Notes: generated from the sequence alone by a model not told the origin. 64,000 bases of DNA from an uncultured Collinsella sp. (GCA_958407465.1 CATYIV010000005.1:14417-78416); one strand, 5' to 3'. Positions 23,575 through 32,253 are shown, counted from the stretch's first letter. Numbers and translations are program-made.

Positions 23575-24147
23575 TTAGTTGAGCCTAAGAGCCTTCTGGA
23601 TGGGCAGATAGAGGGCGCCGACCAGAATGGCGTTAAAGACGGCGGTCATGGCAACGACGGGCAGCATGGCGGCGGCGAGCTCGCCGACCACGCCGAGCAT
23701 GGCCATCTTGATGATCATGAAGATGACGCCGGAGACAAAGGTGGTCAGGAAGGTTGCGACAATGGCGATGGCGGGCTTGACCTGACCGTTCTTGCCGGCG
23801 GCGTTGACGATGCCGGCCATGAGCATGGCGGCGATGCCCTCGGCGGCAAAATCGACGAACGGCGAAGTGGTGGTGATCTGGATCACGGCGGCAGAGATGA
23901 GGCCGATGATGAGCGCCTGACCGATGTTGGGGCGCACGACCAAGATGGTGAGGCAGAAGGCCGAGATGATGAACTCGGGGCTGATCATGCCGCCCGAGAT
24001 GCCCGAGATGGCCTTACCGACGGTGAAGTTGAGGATAAAGCCGGCGGCAAGCAGGATGGCGAGTAAGACGAGGGCGCGGACATCGAGTTTGCCGCGGTCG
24101 GCGGTCTGGACGGTGCGGGGCTGGGTGGCGGTGGTGTTCTGAGACAT
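23575..24147 (-). CDS. ECF transporter S component, probably tryptophan-specific (TrpP-like)
   Basis: This 190-residue membrane protein has about five or six hydrophobic segments (LVLLAILLAAGFILNFTVG, GGMISPEFIISAFCLTIL, IGQALIIGLISAAVIQITTTSP), resembling TrpP/YhaG-like S components. The ATG at 24147 follows AAAGGA. Specificity is argued mainly from regulation: the transcript begins with a leader peptide carrying three consecutive Trp codons and a terminator. With the downstream ATPase and T genes this makes a complete ECF importer. A tryptophan precursor or related indole is the alternative substrate. Confidence 0.82.
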   Translation of the reverse strand: MSQNTTATQPRTVQTADRGKLDVRALVLLAILLAAGFILNFTVGKAISGISGGMISPEFIISAFCLTILVVRPNIGQALIIGLISAAVIQITTTSPFVDFAAEGIAAMLMAGIVNAAGKNGQVKPAIAIVATFLTTFVSGVIFMIIKMAMLGVVGELAAAMLPVVAMTAVFNAILVGALYLPIQKALRLN

Positions 24148-24192
24148 GGTGAAAATCCTTTCGGAATGGGAGTGCAAGAGAAAAGCGGAGGC

Positions 24193-24322
24193 GCGTGATG
24201 CGAATGCGATCGGGCTCGAGATAGAAAAAGGCCCCCGGTCGAAACCGGAGGCCTTCCAATCACCTAGAGCGCAAAAACAGGCGTGAGGGACTCACTGTCG
24301 ACCGATCGTATTCGCATCACGC
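24193..24322. repeat. Long-range inverted repeat flanking the trp attenuator
   Basis: Bases 24193-24213 are complementary to 24302-24322 at 20 of 21 positions. One arm lies in the leader peptide codons just after the Trp codons, and the other between the terminator and the S-component start. This could form a large enclosing stem in read-through RNA. Confidence 0.6.
24224..24256 (-). terminator. Attenuator terminator of the ECF (trp) operon
   Basis: On the minus strand AAGGCCTCCGGT, loop TTCG, ACCGGGGGCCTT and TTTTT form a strong terminator between the leader peptide and the S gene. The 7 bases TCGACCG in its loop and 3' arm are complementary to CGGTCGA at the end of the leader peptide codons, a candidate antiterminator pairing. 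Confidence 0.85.
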
Positions 24323-24360
24323 CACCACCAGTTGTTGAGAGACGTCATCGTGTTCTTCAT
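24292..24360 (-). CDS. Tryptophan leader peptide (attenuator)
   Basis: This 22-codon reading frame starts at the ATG at 24360, with AAAGGAG 10 bases upstream, and ends at TGA 24292. Residues 11-13 are Trp-Trp-Trp (codons 24330-24322). It precedes a strong terminator and a TrpP-like S component. Tryptophan is otherwise rare, so three in a row in a short leader is the mark of ribosome-mediated attenuation. Stalling at these codons would leave CGGTCGA (24304-24298) free, about 17 bases downstream of the last Trp codon. Confidence 0.88.
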   Translation of the reverse strand: MKNTMTSLNNWWWRDANTIGRQ

Positions 24361-24418
24361 GTCGGTGGCTCCTTTCGTGATGCCATGGCGCGGTCGCACC
24401 TAGTTGCTGTTGCGCTGC

Positions 24419-24448
24419 ACTATAGCACAGCGAAGTGTGTGCGGGGAA
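24419..24448 (-). promoter_or_regulatory. Possible promoter of the trp leader
   Basis: On the minus strand TTCCCC (24448-24443), an 18-bp spacer and TATAGT (24424-24419) lie about 60 bases before the leader peptide. The -35 element is poor. Confidence 0.35.
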
Positions 24449-24547
24449 ATCTTTTTTGAAAAGATTTCAGGCGGGTTTCCCGCCGGTCAAAAGAGCGGGT
24501 TGAGCGGGCGAGGCTGCCATTGCTGCCTTGTCCGCTCAGCTAAGACG

Positions 24548-26518
24548 TTACTCCTTATTGCGACGGTAGAGGAAGTAACCGCCCGCGGAGATGACGGCAA
24601 CGCCAGCGATGGCGAATGCGGCCACCATGCGGCCATCAAAACGATCGCCAGTGGTGGGCAGGCCGCCCTTGGTGTTCGTCTTGTTAGTGGTTACCGTGGT
24701 CGTGGTGTCGGACTTGCTAGGCTTCTCAGGCTTGGCGTCTGGCTGCTCGGGCTTAGCGGGCTGCTCGGGCTTAGCGGGCTGCTCGGGGGTACCGGGCTGC
24801 TCAGGAGTACCAGGCTGCTCGGGGGTGCCGGGTTGATCCGGGGTGACCGGGTCGGTGGCAAGAGCGTCCTGGGCGTAGGTGATGGACACCTTGAGGCCCT
24901 TGGTCTCGGTGTTCAGATCGCTTGGGGTGAAGGGCTGTTCGAAGTTTCCGGCCTTCTGATAAGCGCGCATCTCCTGGAGCAGGGCCTTGCACTTCTTGTA
25001 GGTGTTCTCGGTGGCAGCCTTGCCTGCCTTGTTGGCCAGAGCGGTGCGACCCTCGGTGGTCGTCTCGGCCAGCATAGCGGCGTCAACTTCCTTGTTCTGC
25101 TCGATGAGCTCGTTCTGGAGCGCGTCGAGGTAGGTGCGGACACTGGTACCAAGGGTGTCAGGGTTCTCAAAGCAGAGCGAGCTGATGTCCATGAGGACGT
25201 AGTTAATGGAGTTCTCGGGCTCCTCGTTGTACACGACGTCTTTCGCATTGCAGTGGTCGAAGGAGACGGTCTGATCGCTGAAGTAGGGGCTAACTTCAGT
25301 TATCAGAGCGGAGTACAGCGGGATGGCGACAGAGTACGCGGCACGGGAGAGCATTTCCCACTGGATGGTAGCGACTTCGGGATCATACCCGCGACGAATC
25401 TGGAAGAGATTGATCTCGGTGTTGCGCTCGCTGCCGATGCAATAAACGCCATCAGTGTTCGCGTTGAGACCAGGGACGTTCTCTCCGCGGTTGCCGAAGG
25501 CACGAATCAGCTCAAAGGTGCTCCAACCAGACTTGCCAGGCTTGAAGAACAGAGGCTGGATTTCGCTGACCATAGCTCCCTTTTGGACGGGTTTTCCATC
25601 CTTATCGGTGATAGTTTTAATTTCGTAATCCGTGCCTTCGGTCAGCTGACTAGCAAAATAATGGCGGCCTTGCACATAGCGGGACCATTGGTTAACGCCA
25701 GAATCGGCGAGGCTTTCGCCATACGTTTGGGCGACATCGAATTTACCGTCAGCGGAGTATTTGGCGAAACCCTTCTCCACGGGCATGGACTCGATGTCCT
25801 TGGAGTGCAGGCAGTTCTCAGTATCGTTCAGGTCGACATCGTAGTTGAGGCTGCCGATGTTGGGGTTGAGTGAGGCGACGTCGTCGGCCAGCTTCATGGC
25901 AATCCATTGATGGGCAGAAAGCGTGGCGAACAGCCAGGTCTCGTTGTTGTCGGCGATAATGATCTGGTCGTTAGTGCAAGTGCCCTGCTCGTCGATCAGG
26001 CTGCCGAGGAGCTCGACGCCCTCGCGGGCATTGGCGCTCTGGCCCAGGATGACGCTGCCGTAGCTGTACTCGCCGATGCCGGTAGCCTCATCGATTGGGT
26101 CTGCTGCTTTGGCATCCTCGTTATAGGAGGTGCTCAGCGTAGCGGAGCAAGAGACACCCTTCTCGTTGATACCGGCTTCGGAGTAGGCGTCGGTGTGGCC
26201 CTCCCAATTGGAGGGATGGTCACGTACGTAGCTGTAGCGATATGTAGGCTTATTCGAAGTGTATTCGAAAGCAGACTCATTCGAGCTGTACGTAAAGCCA
26301 GCTTCGTGGGCAGGTTCGATGCCGAAGTGTTTGAGGTAACGCGCACCAAAGTCCTCGGCACGGCCGTAGTACGTGTTGCCGTCGGCCGTTAGATCTTTGC
26401 CCATGTACATCTGCGTGCAGGCGAGCGCAGAGGTCGGCATGGACATGATGGTTGCAGCTCCAAAGGCGAGGCCTATGCCAAGCTTTTTGAGCGCGTTGAC
26501 GGGGTGAGTTTTCCTCAT
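24548..26518 (-). CDS. Sortase-anchored C69 family dipeptidase
   Basis: This 656-residue secreted peptidase of family C69 (PepD-like) has a signal peptide (residues 1-33). Its predicted cleavage leaves Cys34 (ALA|CTQMYMG) as the N-terminal catalytic nucleophile, as in Ntn hydrolases. Conserved segments include YGRAEDFG and GVSCSATLS. Residues ~560-605 are a Pro-rich PGTPEQ/PAKPEQ repeat wall-spanning stalk. The C-terminus has LPTTG (about residue 620), a hydrophobic segment and the tail YRRNKE, the sortase signal. It is thus a wall-anchored dipeptidase, probably feeding on host or dietary peptides. Confidence 0.9.
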   Translation of the reverse strand: MRKTHPVNALKKLGIGLAFGAATIMSMPTSALACTQMYMGKDLTADGNTYYGRAEDFGARYLKHFGIEPAHEAGFTYSSNESAFEYTSNKPTYRYSYVRDHPSNWEGHTDAYSEAGINEKGVSCSATLSTSYNEDAKAADPIDEATGIGEYSYGSVILGQSANAREGVELLGSLIDEQGTCTNDQIIIADNNETWLFATLSAHQWIAMKLADDVASLNPNIGSLNYDVDLNDTENCLHSKDIESMPVEKGFAKYSADGKFDVAQTYGESLADSGVNQWSRYVQGRHYFASQLTEGTDYEIKTITDKDGKPVQKGAMVSEIQPLFFKPGKSGWSTFELIRAFGNRGENVPGLNANTDGVYCIGSERNTEINLFQIRRGYDPEVATIQWEMLSRAAYSVAIPLYSALITEVSPYFSDQTVSFDHCNAKDVVYNEEPENSINYVLMDISSLCFENPDTLGTSVRTYLDALQNELIEQNKEVDAAMLAETTTEGRTALANKAGKAATENTYKKCKALLQEMRAYQKAGNFEQPFTPSDLNTETKGLKVSITYAQDALATDPVTPDQPGTPEQPGTPEQPGTPEQPAKPEQPAKPEQPDAKPEKPSKSDTTTTVTTNKTNTKGGLPTTGDRFDGRMVAAFAIAGVAVISAGGYFLYRRNKE

Positions 26519-26749
26519 ATTCCCTCCCAGCGTGCGAAAGCCCTCCGCAGCCAGAGGGCTTCAGCCAATAAAGACACTTCCTTAGCGTAACGAATCGGAA
26601 ACAATATTCATCTATGAAAAATGCTTACTCGATAAGCGTAATGAAATATGCGATGAGCGGTTTAATATACTCAGTTTGTAGCTTTAGCCAAATAAAGACG
26701 CCCTGCAATTACTGCATCTGGATAAAGCGTCTGGAAATACCGAAATGAA
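26519..26749. other. AT-rich promoter region of the C69 peptidase gene
   Basis: About 230 bases without a coding frame, clearly richer in A and T than the surroundings. It must hold the peptidase promoter on the minus strand; I could not choose -35 and -10 elements with confidence. Confidence 0.4.
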
Positions 26750-26790
26750 AAATCCCCCGCTGTTTGGCAAATGCATAAACAGCGGGGGAG
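26750..26790 (-). terminator. Terminator of the lipid kinase / small protein unit
   Basis: A perfect 12-bp stem CCCCCGCTGTTT (26754-26765) with AAACAGCGGGGG (26777-26788) is followed on the minus strand by ATTTTTC. Confidence 0.85.
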
Positions 26791-26824
26791 ATGATATTCG
26801 GATGAATATCATACCAATGTGGAA

Positions 26825-26917
26825 TTACTTCTTCCGGCGGTGAATCACGTTGATCGCATAGCCGACGAGCATGGCCAAAACGATGACGATAAAGCCGAGC
26901 AGGGGATTGTCGTTCAT
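26825..26917 (-). CDS. 30-residue single-span membrane protein
   Basis: A short frame starts at ATG 26917 with TAGGAGG upstream and ends at TAA 26825. The product has a single hydrophobic segment (LLGFIVIVLAMLVGYAINVI) and a basic C-terminus HRRKK, typical of small membrane proteins. It begins 9 bases after the lipid kinase stop and is followed by a strong terminator, so it belongs to that operon. A good ribosome-binding site and position argue that it is real. Function is unknown. Confidence 0.65.
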   Translation of the reverse strand: MNDNPLLGFIVIVLAMLVGYAINVIHRRKK

Positions 26918-26926
26918 GGGGTCCTC

Positions 26927-27844
26927 CTATTTACCGAGCGGTGAGAATTCGTCGACGATGAGGTCGAGGCATTGCGGAAGCGCGCGGGCGCCAAAGACGC
27001 CGGAGTTGCTGGAGATAATCTCGCCATCGAACTGCATGCCCAGCGACGGTGTACAGGTAATCTTAGCTTCCTTGGTCTGGATGATCTTGAACTGCGGGCG
27101 ACCGAGCACCTTGCCGGCGGGGTCGAGCGCAGCGGTGATCACGGTGGGCAGCAACTGCACGGTTTTTACGGGCTCGATGACCGCGATGTCGACCATGCCG
27201 TCGTTCATGCGGCAGTCTGGGAACAGGTTGATGTCGTTTTGGATGACCGAGGTGTTGCCTGCCATGCAGCAGATGCCGTCGAGCTCCTCGACAATGCCGT
27301 CATGCTCAATCGTAAAGTGCGCCACCGTGGGATTGGGCGTGGCGAGCGCGGAGAGGAAGTAGGCGATCTCGCCGATGTCGTTTTTGGTGGGGGCGGCCTT
27401 CATCATGATCTCGGCGTCGAAGCCCGAGCCGGCGATGATGATGAAGCCGTGGCGCTTCTCGTTGCCGTTCTCGTCGAGCCAAAAGAGCTCGCCCATGTCC
27501 ACTTTGACCGTGCGACCGGCGCGGCAAGCCTTGGCAAGCGCCGCCGCCTCGGGGGCATTACCGATGTTGTTGAAGAACAGGCAGGCCGTACCGGAGGGGA
27601 AGACGAGCGTGGGGACACCGCATCCGCGCATCTGGTCGAGCACGTTGGAGACGGTGCCGTCGCCGCCCGAGACCACCACGCGATCGAATTCGCGCACGTC
27701 TGCCACGGCGTCCTCGGGCTCCATGCCATCGCCGATAAAGCGCATCACGACCTCGTCGCCGCCCTGCGCGAGGGCGTGCGTAAATGCGTAGATTTCATCT
27801 GAGCTGGGGCCCGATGCCGGGTTGTGGATGATAAGGCAGCGCAT
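26927..27844 (-). CDS. Diacylglycerol/lipid kinase (YegS/BmrU type)
   Basis: This 305-residue kinase of the DagK/YegS/BmrU family phosphorylates diacylglycerol or a related lipid with ATP at the inner membrane face. It has NPASG at the N-terminus, the nucleotide-binding SGGDGTVSNVLD, FPSGTACLFFNN and GSGFDAEIM. Length is normal. A 30-residue membrane protein follows in the same operon. It is divergent from the RNase D gene. Confidence 0.88.
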   Translation of the reverse strand: MRCLIIHNPASGPSSDEIYAFTHALAQGGDEVVMRFIGDGMEPEDAVADVREFDRVVVSGGDGTVSNVLDQMRGCGVPTLVFPSGTACLFFNNIGNAPEAAALAKACRAGRTVKVDMGELFWLDENGNEKRHGFIIIAGSGFDAEIMMKAAPTKNDIGEIAYFLSALATPNPTVAHFTIEHDGIVEELDGICCMAGNTSVIQNDINLFPDCRMNDGMVDIAVIEPVKTVQLLPTVITAALDPAGKVLGRPQFKIIQTKEAKITCTPSLGMQFDGEIISSNSGVFGARALPQCLDLIVDEFSPLGK

Positions 27845-27942
27845 ACTTACGTTCCCGTTCTGTGACTAACCGAGTATAGTTGTAAGGCAATGCCGATATC
27901 CTACCCGTGTTTTTCGGGCCTAACCTTATTCGATGGGTTGAT

Positions 27943-29076
27943 ATGTACATTTCCACACATCAGGCTCTACTCGACTTTTGCCAGCGCGCCCGTGAGTTCG
28001 ACGCGATTGCCGTCGATACCGAGTTTTTGCGCGAGCGTACGTTCCATCCGCGCCTGTGCCTGGTTCAGATTGCCACCCCTGCCGAGAGCGTCGCGGTCGA
28101 TCCCCTGGTGATCGACGACCTGTCTCCCTTGGCCGAGCTTATGGCCGACGAGAGCGTGACCAAGGTCTTCCACGCCTGCTCGCAGGATATGGAGGTCATG
28201 CTCCACACCGTGGGCGCGCTGCCGCGTCCGATTTTTGACACACAGGTCGCCGCCGCCTTTTTGGGCGAGCGTCAGCAGATTTCCTACGGTGCGCTCGTGC
28301 AGACGTTTTGCGGCGTTTCGTTGCCTAAGACCGAGTCGCTGACCGACTGGTCGCGCCGCCCGCTGACCGATAAGCAGATTGAGTATGCGATCGATGACGT
28401 CAAGTACCTGATCGTCGCCTATACCGAGATGATGAGCCGCCTGCGCGAGCTGGGCCGTGTGGATTGGGTGCTCGATGAGCTGCGCCCGCTGGCCGACGAG
28501 TCGCACTACCGCGCCGACCGCCATGAGGCATTCCGCAAGGTCAAGCGCATCAATTCGTGCAGCCGCCATCAGTTGGGCATTGCGCGCGAGCTTGCCGCCT
28601 GGCGTGAGGACCGCGCTGAGCGGCGCAACATCCCGCGCAAGTGGGTTATGTCCGACGATACGCTGCTGGCACTCGTCAAGCGCAATCCCGTGCGTGTTGA
28701 GGAGTTCCGCAGCATTCGCGGTACCGACCAGCTGGGGGAGCGCGACGTGGACGGCGCGCTGATGGCCATCAAGCGCGGTGCGAGCTGTCCGCACGATCGC
28801 CTGCCGCTCTTGGTGCGCGGACATCGTCAGATTTCGCCGGAGTTGGAGAGCGTGACTGACCTTATGTATGCGCTTATCCGCCTGGTTGCCGAGCGCTCGG
28901 GCGTTGCGACCTCGGTCATTGCCTCGCGCGATGACCTGGCCGACTACATTGAGCATCCCGAGCAGAGCCCCTTGCGCGAAGGCTGGCGCTTTGAGCTTGT
29001 GGGCTCGCGCCTGGACGATCTGCTCTCGGGCAACATGGGGTTGACGGTCAAAGATGGCAAAATTGAATTGCTGTAA
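27943..29076 (+). CDS. rnd: Ribonuclease D
   Basis: This 377-residue DEDD-family 3'-5' exoribonuclease matures tRNA 3' ends. All four motif regions are visible: VDTEFLRE, HACSQDMEVM, FDTQVAAAFLG and YAIDDVKYL. HRDC-like helical domains follow (residues ~205-377). The ATG at 27943 begins just before the exonuclease domain; an upstream in-frame GTG would add 12 unlikely residues. Confidence 0.93.
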   Translation: MYISTHQALLDFCQRAREFDAIAVDTEFLRERTFHPRLCLVQIATPAESVAVDPLVIDDLSPLAELMADESVTKVFHACSQDMEVMLHTVGALPRPIFDTQVAAAFLGERQQISYGALVQTFCGVSLPKTESLTDWSRRPLTDKQIEYAIDDVKYLIVAYTEMMSRLRELGRVDWVLDELRPLADESHYRADRHEAFRKVKRINSCSRHQLGIARELAAWREDRAERRNIPRKWVMSDDTLLALVKRNPVRVEEFRSIRGTDQLGERDVDGALMAIKRGASCPHDRLPLLVRGHRQISPELESVTDLMYALIRLVAERSGVATSVIASRDDLADYIEHPEQSPLREGWRFELVGSRLDDLLSGNMGLTVKDGKIELL

Positions 29077-29140
29077 GGAAGCCTAGCCGCTTGAGTGGGT
29101 AGAATGCCTCCAACGTGTAACTCGATTCGGAGGAATTCGC

Positions 29141-29845
29141 ATGCCTTATTACTATGGATACGGCTTTGGCATCGACCCGCTGTACCTGCTGGTTGTTCTT
29201 GTCTGCACGGTGATTGGTCTTGCCGCACAGAACTATATCAACTCGACGTACAAAACCTGGTCCAAGGTTCGCTCGGACGGCGACACGGGCGCCACGGTCG
29301 CTCGCCGCATGCTCGACGCCAACGGCTGCAACGCCGTGGGTATCAAGGGTGTCGCCGGCGAGCTCACCGACCATTACAACCCGCAGGACAATAACCTGTA
29401 TCTCTCGGATGCCAACCGTTCGGGCGGGTCGGTCGCAAGCGTTGCCGTCGCCTGCCACGAGGCGGGCCATGCCGCCCAGCGTCAAAGCGGTTACGCCATG
29501 ATGAAGGTTCGCACCGCCCTCGTGCCGGTCGTCAACTTTACCCAGAACACCTGGACCATCGTGTTGCTCTTGGGCCTGTTTATGAACATCGCGGGACTCA
29601 CGACCCTCGCACTGATCTTCTTCTCGTTTAGCGTGCTGTTCCAACTGGTTACGCTGCCGGTTGAGATTGATGCCAGCCGGCGTGCCGTGGCGTATATTGA
29701 GCAGTCGGGTATGAGCTCCAAGCAGGTCAACGGTGCCAAGAAGGTGCTGACGGCCGCCGCGCTTACCTATGTGGCTGCGGCGCTCACCTCGATTATTCAG
29801 CTGCTCTATCTTATGGCTCGCTACAACAGAAACTCCAACCGATAA
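29141..29845 (+). CDS. Membrane zinc metallopeptidase (YugP-like)
   Basis: This 234-residue protein of the YugP-like neutral zinc metallopeptidase family has an N-terminal membrane segment (LYLLVVLVCTVIGLAA), the zinc motif HEAGH (about residue 107), and two further hydrophobic stretches (residues ~130-175 and ~205-225). The ATG at 29141 follows GGAGGAA. The substrate is unknown; membrane protein quality control is a family-level guess. Confidence 0.88.
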   Translation: MPYYYGYGFGIDPLYLLVVLVCTVIGLAAQNYINSTYKTWSKVRSDGDTGATVARRMLDANGCNAVGIKGVAGELTDHYNPQDNNLYLSDANRSGGSVASVAVACHEAGHAAQRQSGYAMMKVRTALVPVVNFTQNTWTIVLLLGLFMNIAGLTTLALIFFSFSVLFQLVTLPVEIDASRRAVAYIEQSGMSSKQVNGAKKVLTAAALTYVAAALTSIIQLLYLMARYNRNSNR

Positions 29846-29960
29846 CAAATGGGACAGGCAGGCGCCGCGGGGATTCGTGTCCCCGCGGCGCTGTACTATG
29901 TGTTGGACTTGAATTTGCGCAGGGCCGGAGCCCATGTGCACGATGACGAAAGGAGGCTGC

Positions 29961-31412
29961 GTGGCGGGCTGGAATCTAACCGGCAATGCCGTTTCCGCCG
30001 AGTTCGACGGTTCGGACGATCAGGAGCGCAAGGAGCTCAGCGTGAGCCAGGCGGTGGAGATCGCCGCCGGCGCGCTCGATGCCATTCCGCAGCTGAGCGT
30101 TTTGGGCGAGGTCACGGGTTTTCGTGGTCCCAACGCCCGAAGCGGCCACTGCTACTTTCAGATCAAGGACGACTCGGCGGCCGTCGACTGCATCATCTGG
30201 AAGGGCGCCTATCTCAAGCGCACGTTCGATCTGCGCGACGGCATGCAGGTGAGCTTTAAGGGCAGCTTCAATCTCTATAAGGCCACGGGCCGCATGAGCT
30301 TTGTCGCTCGCTCGTTTTCGCTGGCGGGGGAGGGTCTGCTGCGTCAACAAGTGGCGCAACTGGCCGAAAAGCTACGCCGCGAGGGCCTGATGGACGAAGC
30401 GCGTAAGCGCCGCATCCCGGTGTTTTGCTCCCGCGTGGCGGTCGTTACCTCGCTTTCGGGTGCCGTAATCGACGACGTCAAGCGCACATTGCGTCGTCGC
30501 AACCCGCTCGTCGAGCTCGTCTGCGTGGGCGCTAAGGTTCAAGGCGAGGGTGCGCCGGCCGAGCTTATTGAGGGCCTGCGCCGTGCCGCCGCCATCACGC
30601 CAGCGCCCGACTGCATCTTGCTGGTGCGCGGCGGCGGCTCCTTCGAGGACCTCATGACCTTCAACGACGAGGAGCTTGCCCGTGCGGTGGCGGCTTGTCC
30701 TGTGCCCGTGGTGACCGGCATTGGCCATGAGCCCGATACCTCGATTTGCGACATGGTGAGCGACCGCCGCGCCTCCACGCCCACGGCGGCGGCAGAATCG
30801 GTGGCGCCGGCTATGACGGAGTTGGCCGATGTGCTCGAGGCGCGCCATCAGCGTCTGGGTGCCGCGATGGCATCGATGATTGGGTCGAATCAGGTTGATC
30901 TGGAGATGCTCGACCAGCGCGGTCGCCGCGCCTGGGATACCTATACGGCCCGCTTGGGCGATGCGCTCGATGCGGCTGCGTGCCGCCCGTGCCTCAACGA
31001 CCCAACGTTTATGGTCGAGCGTCGCGAGTCTGAGCTTGCCCTGACGGCCGATCGCCTGTCGGGCGCCATAGTACGCTCGGTCGGGACATTCCGCTCCAAC
31101 TTTGAGCGCCTGCCCGAGCGTCTGGTTGCAAGCACCTCGGGGCTCGATGGCAAGCGCCATGCGCTCGCGCTTGCGAGTTCCCGTCTGGAGCATCAGGGGC
31201 GCACGATGCTCAACAAGCCCGCGTCCGACCTGGGCCGTGCGGCAGCCTCGCTAGATGCCCTGTCGCCGCTCAAGGTGCTTGCCCGTGGTTATTCCATCGC
31301 GTACAGCGATGATGGGGTGGCCACGAGCGCCAAGACCTTTAAGGCCGGTGACGCCATCCGCGTGCGCATGGCAGACGGCAACGTGACGGCAACGGTCGAT
31401 ACGGTCGAGTAG
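29961..31412 (+). CDS. xseA: Exonuclease VII large subunit
   Basis: This 483-residue subunit of exonuclease VII, a single-strand DNA exonuclease, has an N-terminal OB fold (LSVLGEVTGFRG...GHCYFQIKD), then the catalytic domain (RVAVVTSLSGAVIDDV, LLVRGGGSFEDLMTFNDE, TGIGHEPDTSICDMVSDRRASTPTAAAE). A coiled-coil region and a C-terminal strand segment (LARGYSIAY) complete it. A GTG at 29961 is chosen because AAGGAGG lies 5 bases upstream; ATGs at 29934 and 29943 lack a site. xseB follows 42 bases later. Confidence 0.92.
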   Translation: MAGWNLTGNAVSAEFDGSDDQERKELSVSQAVEIAAGALDAIPQLSVLGEVTGFRGPNARSGHCYFQIKDDSAAVDCIIWKGAYLKRTFDLRDGMQVSFKGSFNLYKATGRMSFVARSFSLAGEGLLRQQVAQLAEKLRREGLMDEARKRRIPVFCSRVAVVTSLSGAVIDDVKRTLRRRNPLVELVCVGAKVQGEGAPAELIEGLRRAAAITPAPDCILLVRGGGSFEDLMTFNDEELARAVAACPVPVVTGIGHEPDTSICDMVSDRRASTPTAAAESVAPAMTELADVLEARHQRLGAAMASMIGSNQVDLEMLDQRGRRAWDTYTARLGDALDAAACRPCLNDPTFMVERRESELALTADRLSGAIVRSVGTFRSNFERLPERLVASTSGLDGKRHALALASSRLEHQGRTMLNKPASDLGRAAASLDALSPLKVLARGYSIAYSDDGVATSAKTFKAGDAIRVRMADGNVTATVDTVE

Positions 31413-31454
31413 GCCGCGTTTCATAGTGATAAACCTTTAGGAAAGGAAACAGAT

Positions 31455-31721
31455 ATGGCAGAGAAAACCCCGGTCGAGCAGCTTACGTACAAGCAGGCTT
31501 CGCAGGAGTTGGAGCTCATCATCCGCAGCTTGGAGTCGGGCGATATGGAGCTCGAGGAGTCGCTCGAGAGCTATACCCGCGGCGTCGAGCTCCTCAAGAG
31601 CCTGCGCACCCGCCTGTCCGATGCCGAGCAGAAGGTCTCGGTGCTTCTTAAGGACGTCGACGGCAACGACGTGCTCGCCGACGGCGAAGCCGCCAACACC
31701 GACGACAACCTCTCGTTCTAA
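31455..31721 (+). CDS. xseB: Exonuclease VII small subunit
   Basis: This 88-residue small subunit has the family pattern LTYKQASQELELIIRSLESGDMELEESLESYTRGVELLK, a helical hairpin that binds the XseA coiled coil. AAAGGAAA precedes the ATG. It is co-transcribed with xseA. Confidence 0.93.
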   Translation: MAEKTPVEQLTYKQASQELELIIRSLESGDMELEESLESYTRGVELLKSLRTRLSDAEQKVSVLLKDVDGNDVLADGEAANTDDNLSF

Positions 31722-31770
31722 CCATCCCGACCAAATATAATTACCTTGGTCTGTGAGAAAGGAACCAACC

Positions 31771-32106
31771 ATGTGCGATTGCATCTTCTGCAAAATTGCC
31801 AACCACGAGATCCCCTCGACCGTTGTCTATGAGGACGACCAGGTCATCGCCTTCGACGACCTCAATCCCCAGGCGCCGGTCCATACGCTCGTGATCCCCA
31901 AAAAGCACTACAGCGATATCGCCGATAACGTGCCGGCCGAGACCATGGGTGCAATGGCTCACGCCATCCAGGAGGTCGCTAAGGCCAAGGGCTTGGCGGA
32001 CGGTTTCCGCGTCATCTCCAACAAGGGCGTCAACGCCGGCCAGACCGTCATGCACTTCCATATGCACGTCCTCGGCGGCAAAAACCTGGGCGAGAACCTC
32101 ATCTGA
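31771..32106 (+). CDS. HIT family protein (HinT-like)
   Basis: This 111-residue histidine-triad protein has CIFCKIANHEIPS at the N-terminus, the nucleotide-binding segment FDDLNPQAPVHTLVIPKKH and the triad HFHMHVLGG. HinT proteins hydrolyse purine nucleoside phosphoramidates. The ATG at 31771 follows AAAGGAA. It stands 50 bases after xseB. Confidence 0.93.
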   Translation: MCDCIFCKIANHEIPSTVVYEDDQVIAFDDLNPQAPVHTLVIPKKHYSDIADNVPAETMGAMAHAIQEVAKAKGLADGFRVISNKGVNAGQTVMHFHMHVLGGKNLGENLI

Positions 32107-32166
32107 GGGCGCTTCTTCCTTGCAATGAAACGGAAGCTCAAGCACCGATAACTTATATATCAACGC

Positions 32167-32200
32167 AATAAACCCGAGCGCGAGGGCGTTTGGGTTTATT
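32167..32200 (+). terminator. Terminator after the HIT gene
   Basis: AATAAACCC and GGGTTTATT pair around a GC-rich middle (CGAGCGC...GCG), 60 bases after the HIT stop, ahead of the first acetate kinase. Confidence 0.6.
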
Positions 32201-32253
32201 ATTGAAGCGTATGTAACCTGGCGGCGCCACACCGCCTGTTAGTAGGGAGACAC

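Noticed and set aside
24192..24420. T-box leader before the S component
   Set aside because: I looked for the AGGGTGGNACCGCG-type sequence and found none. The Trp codons and terminator explain the region better.
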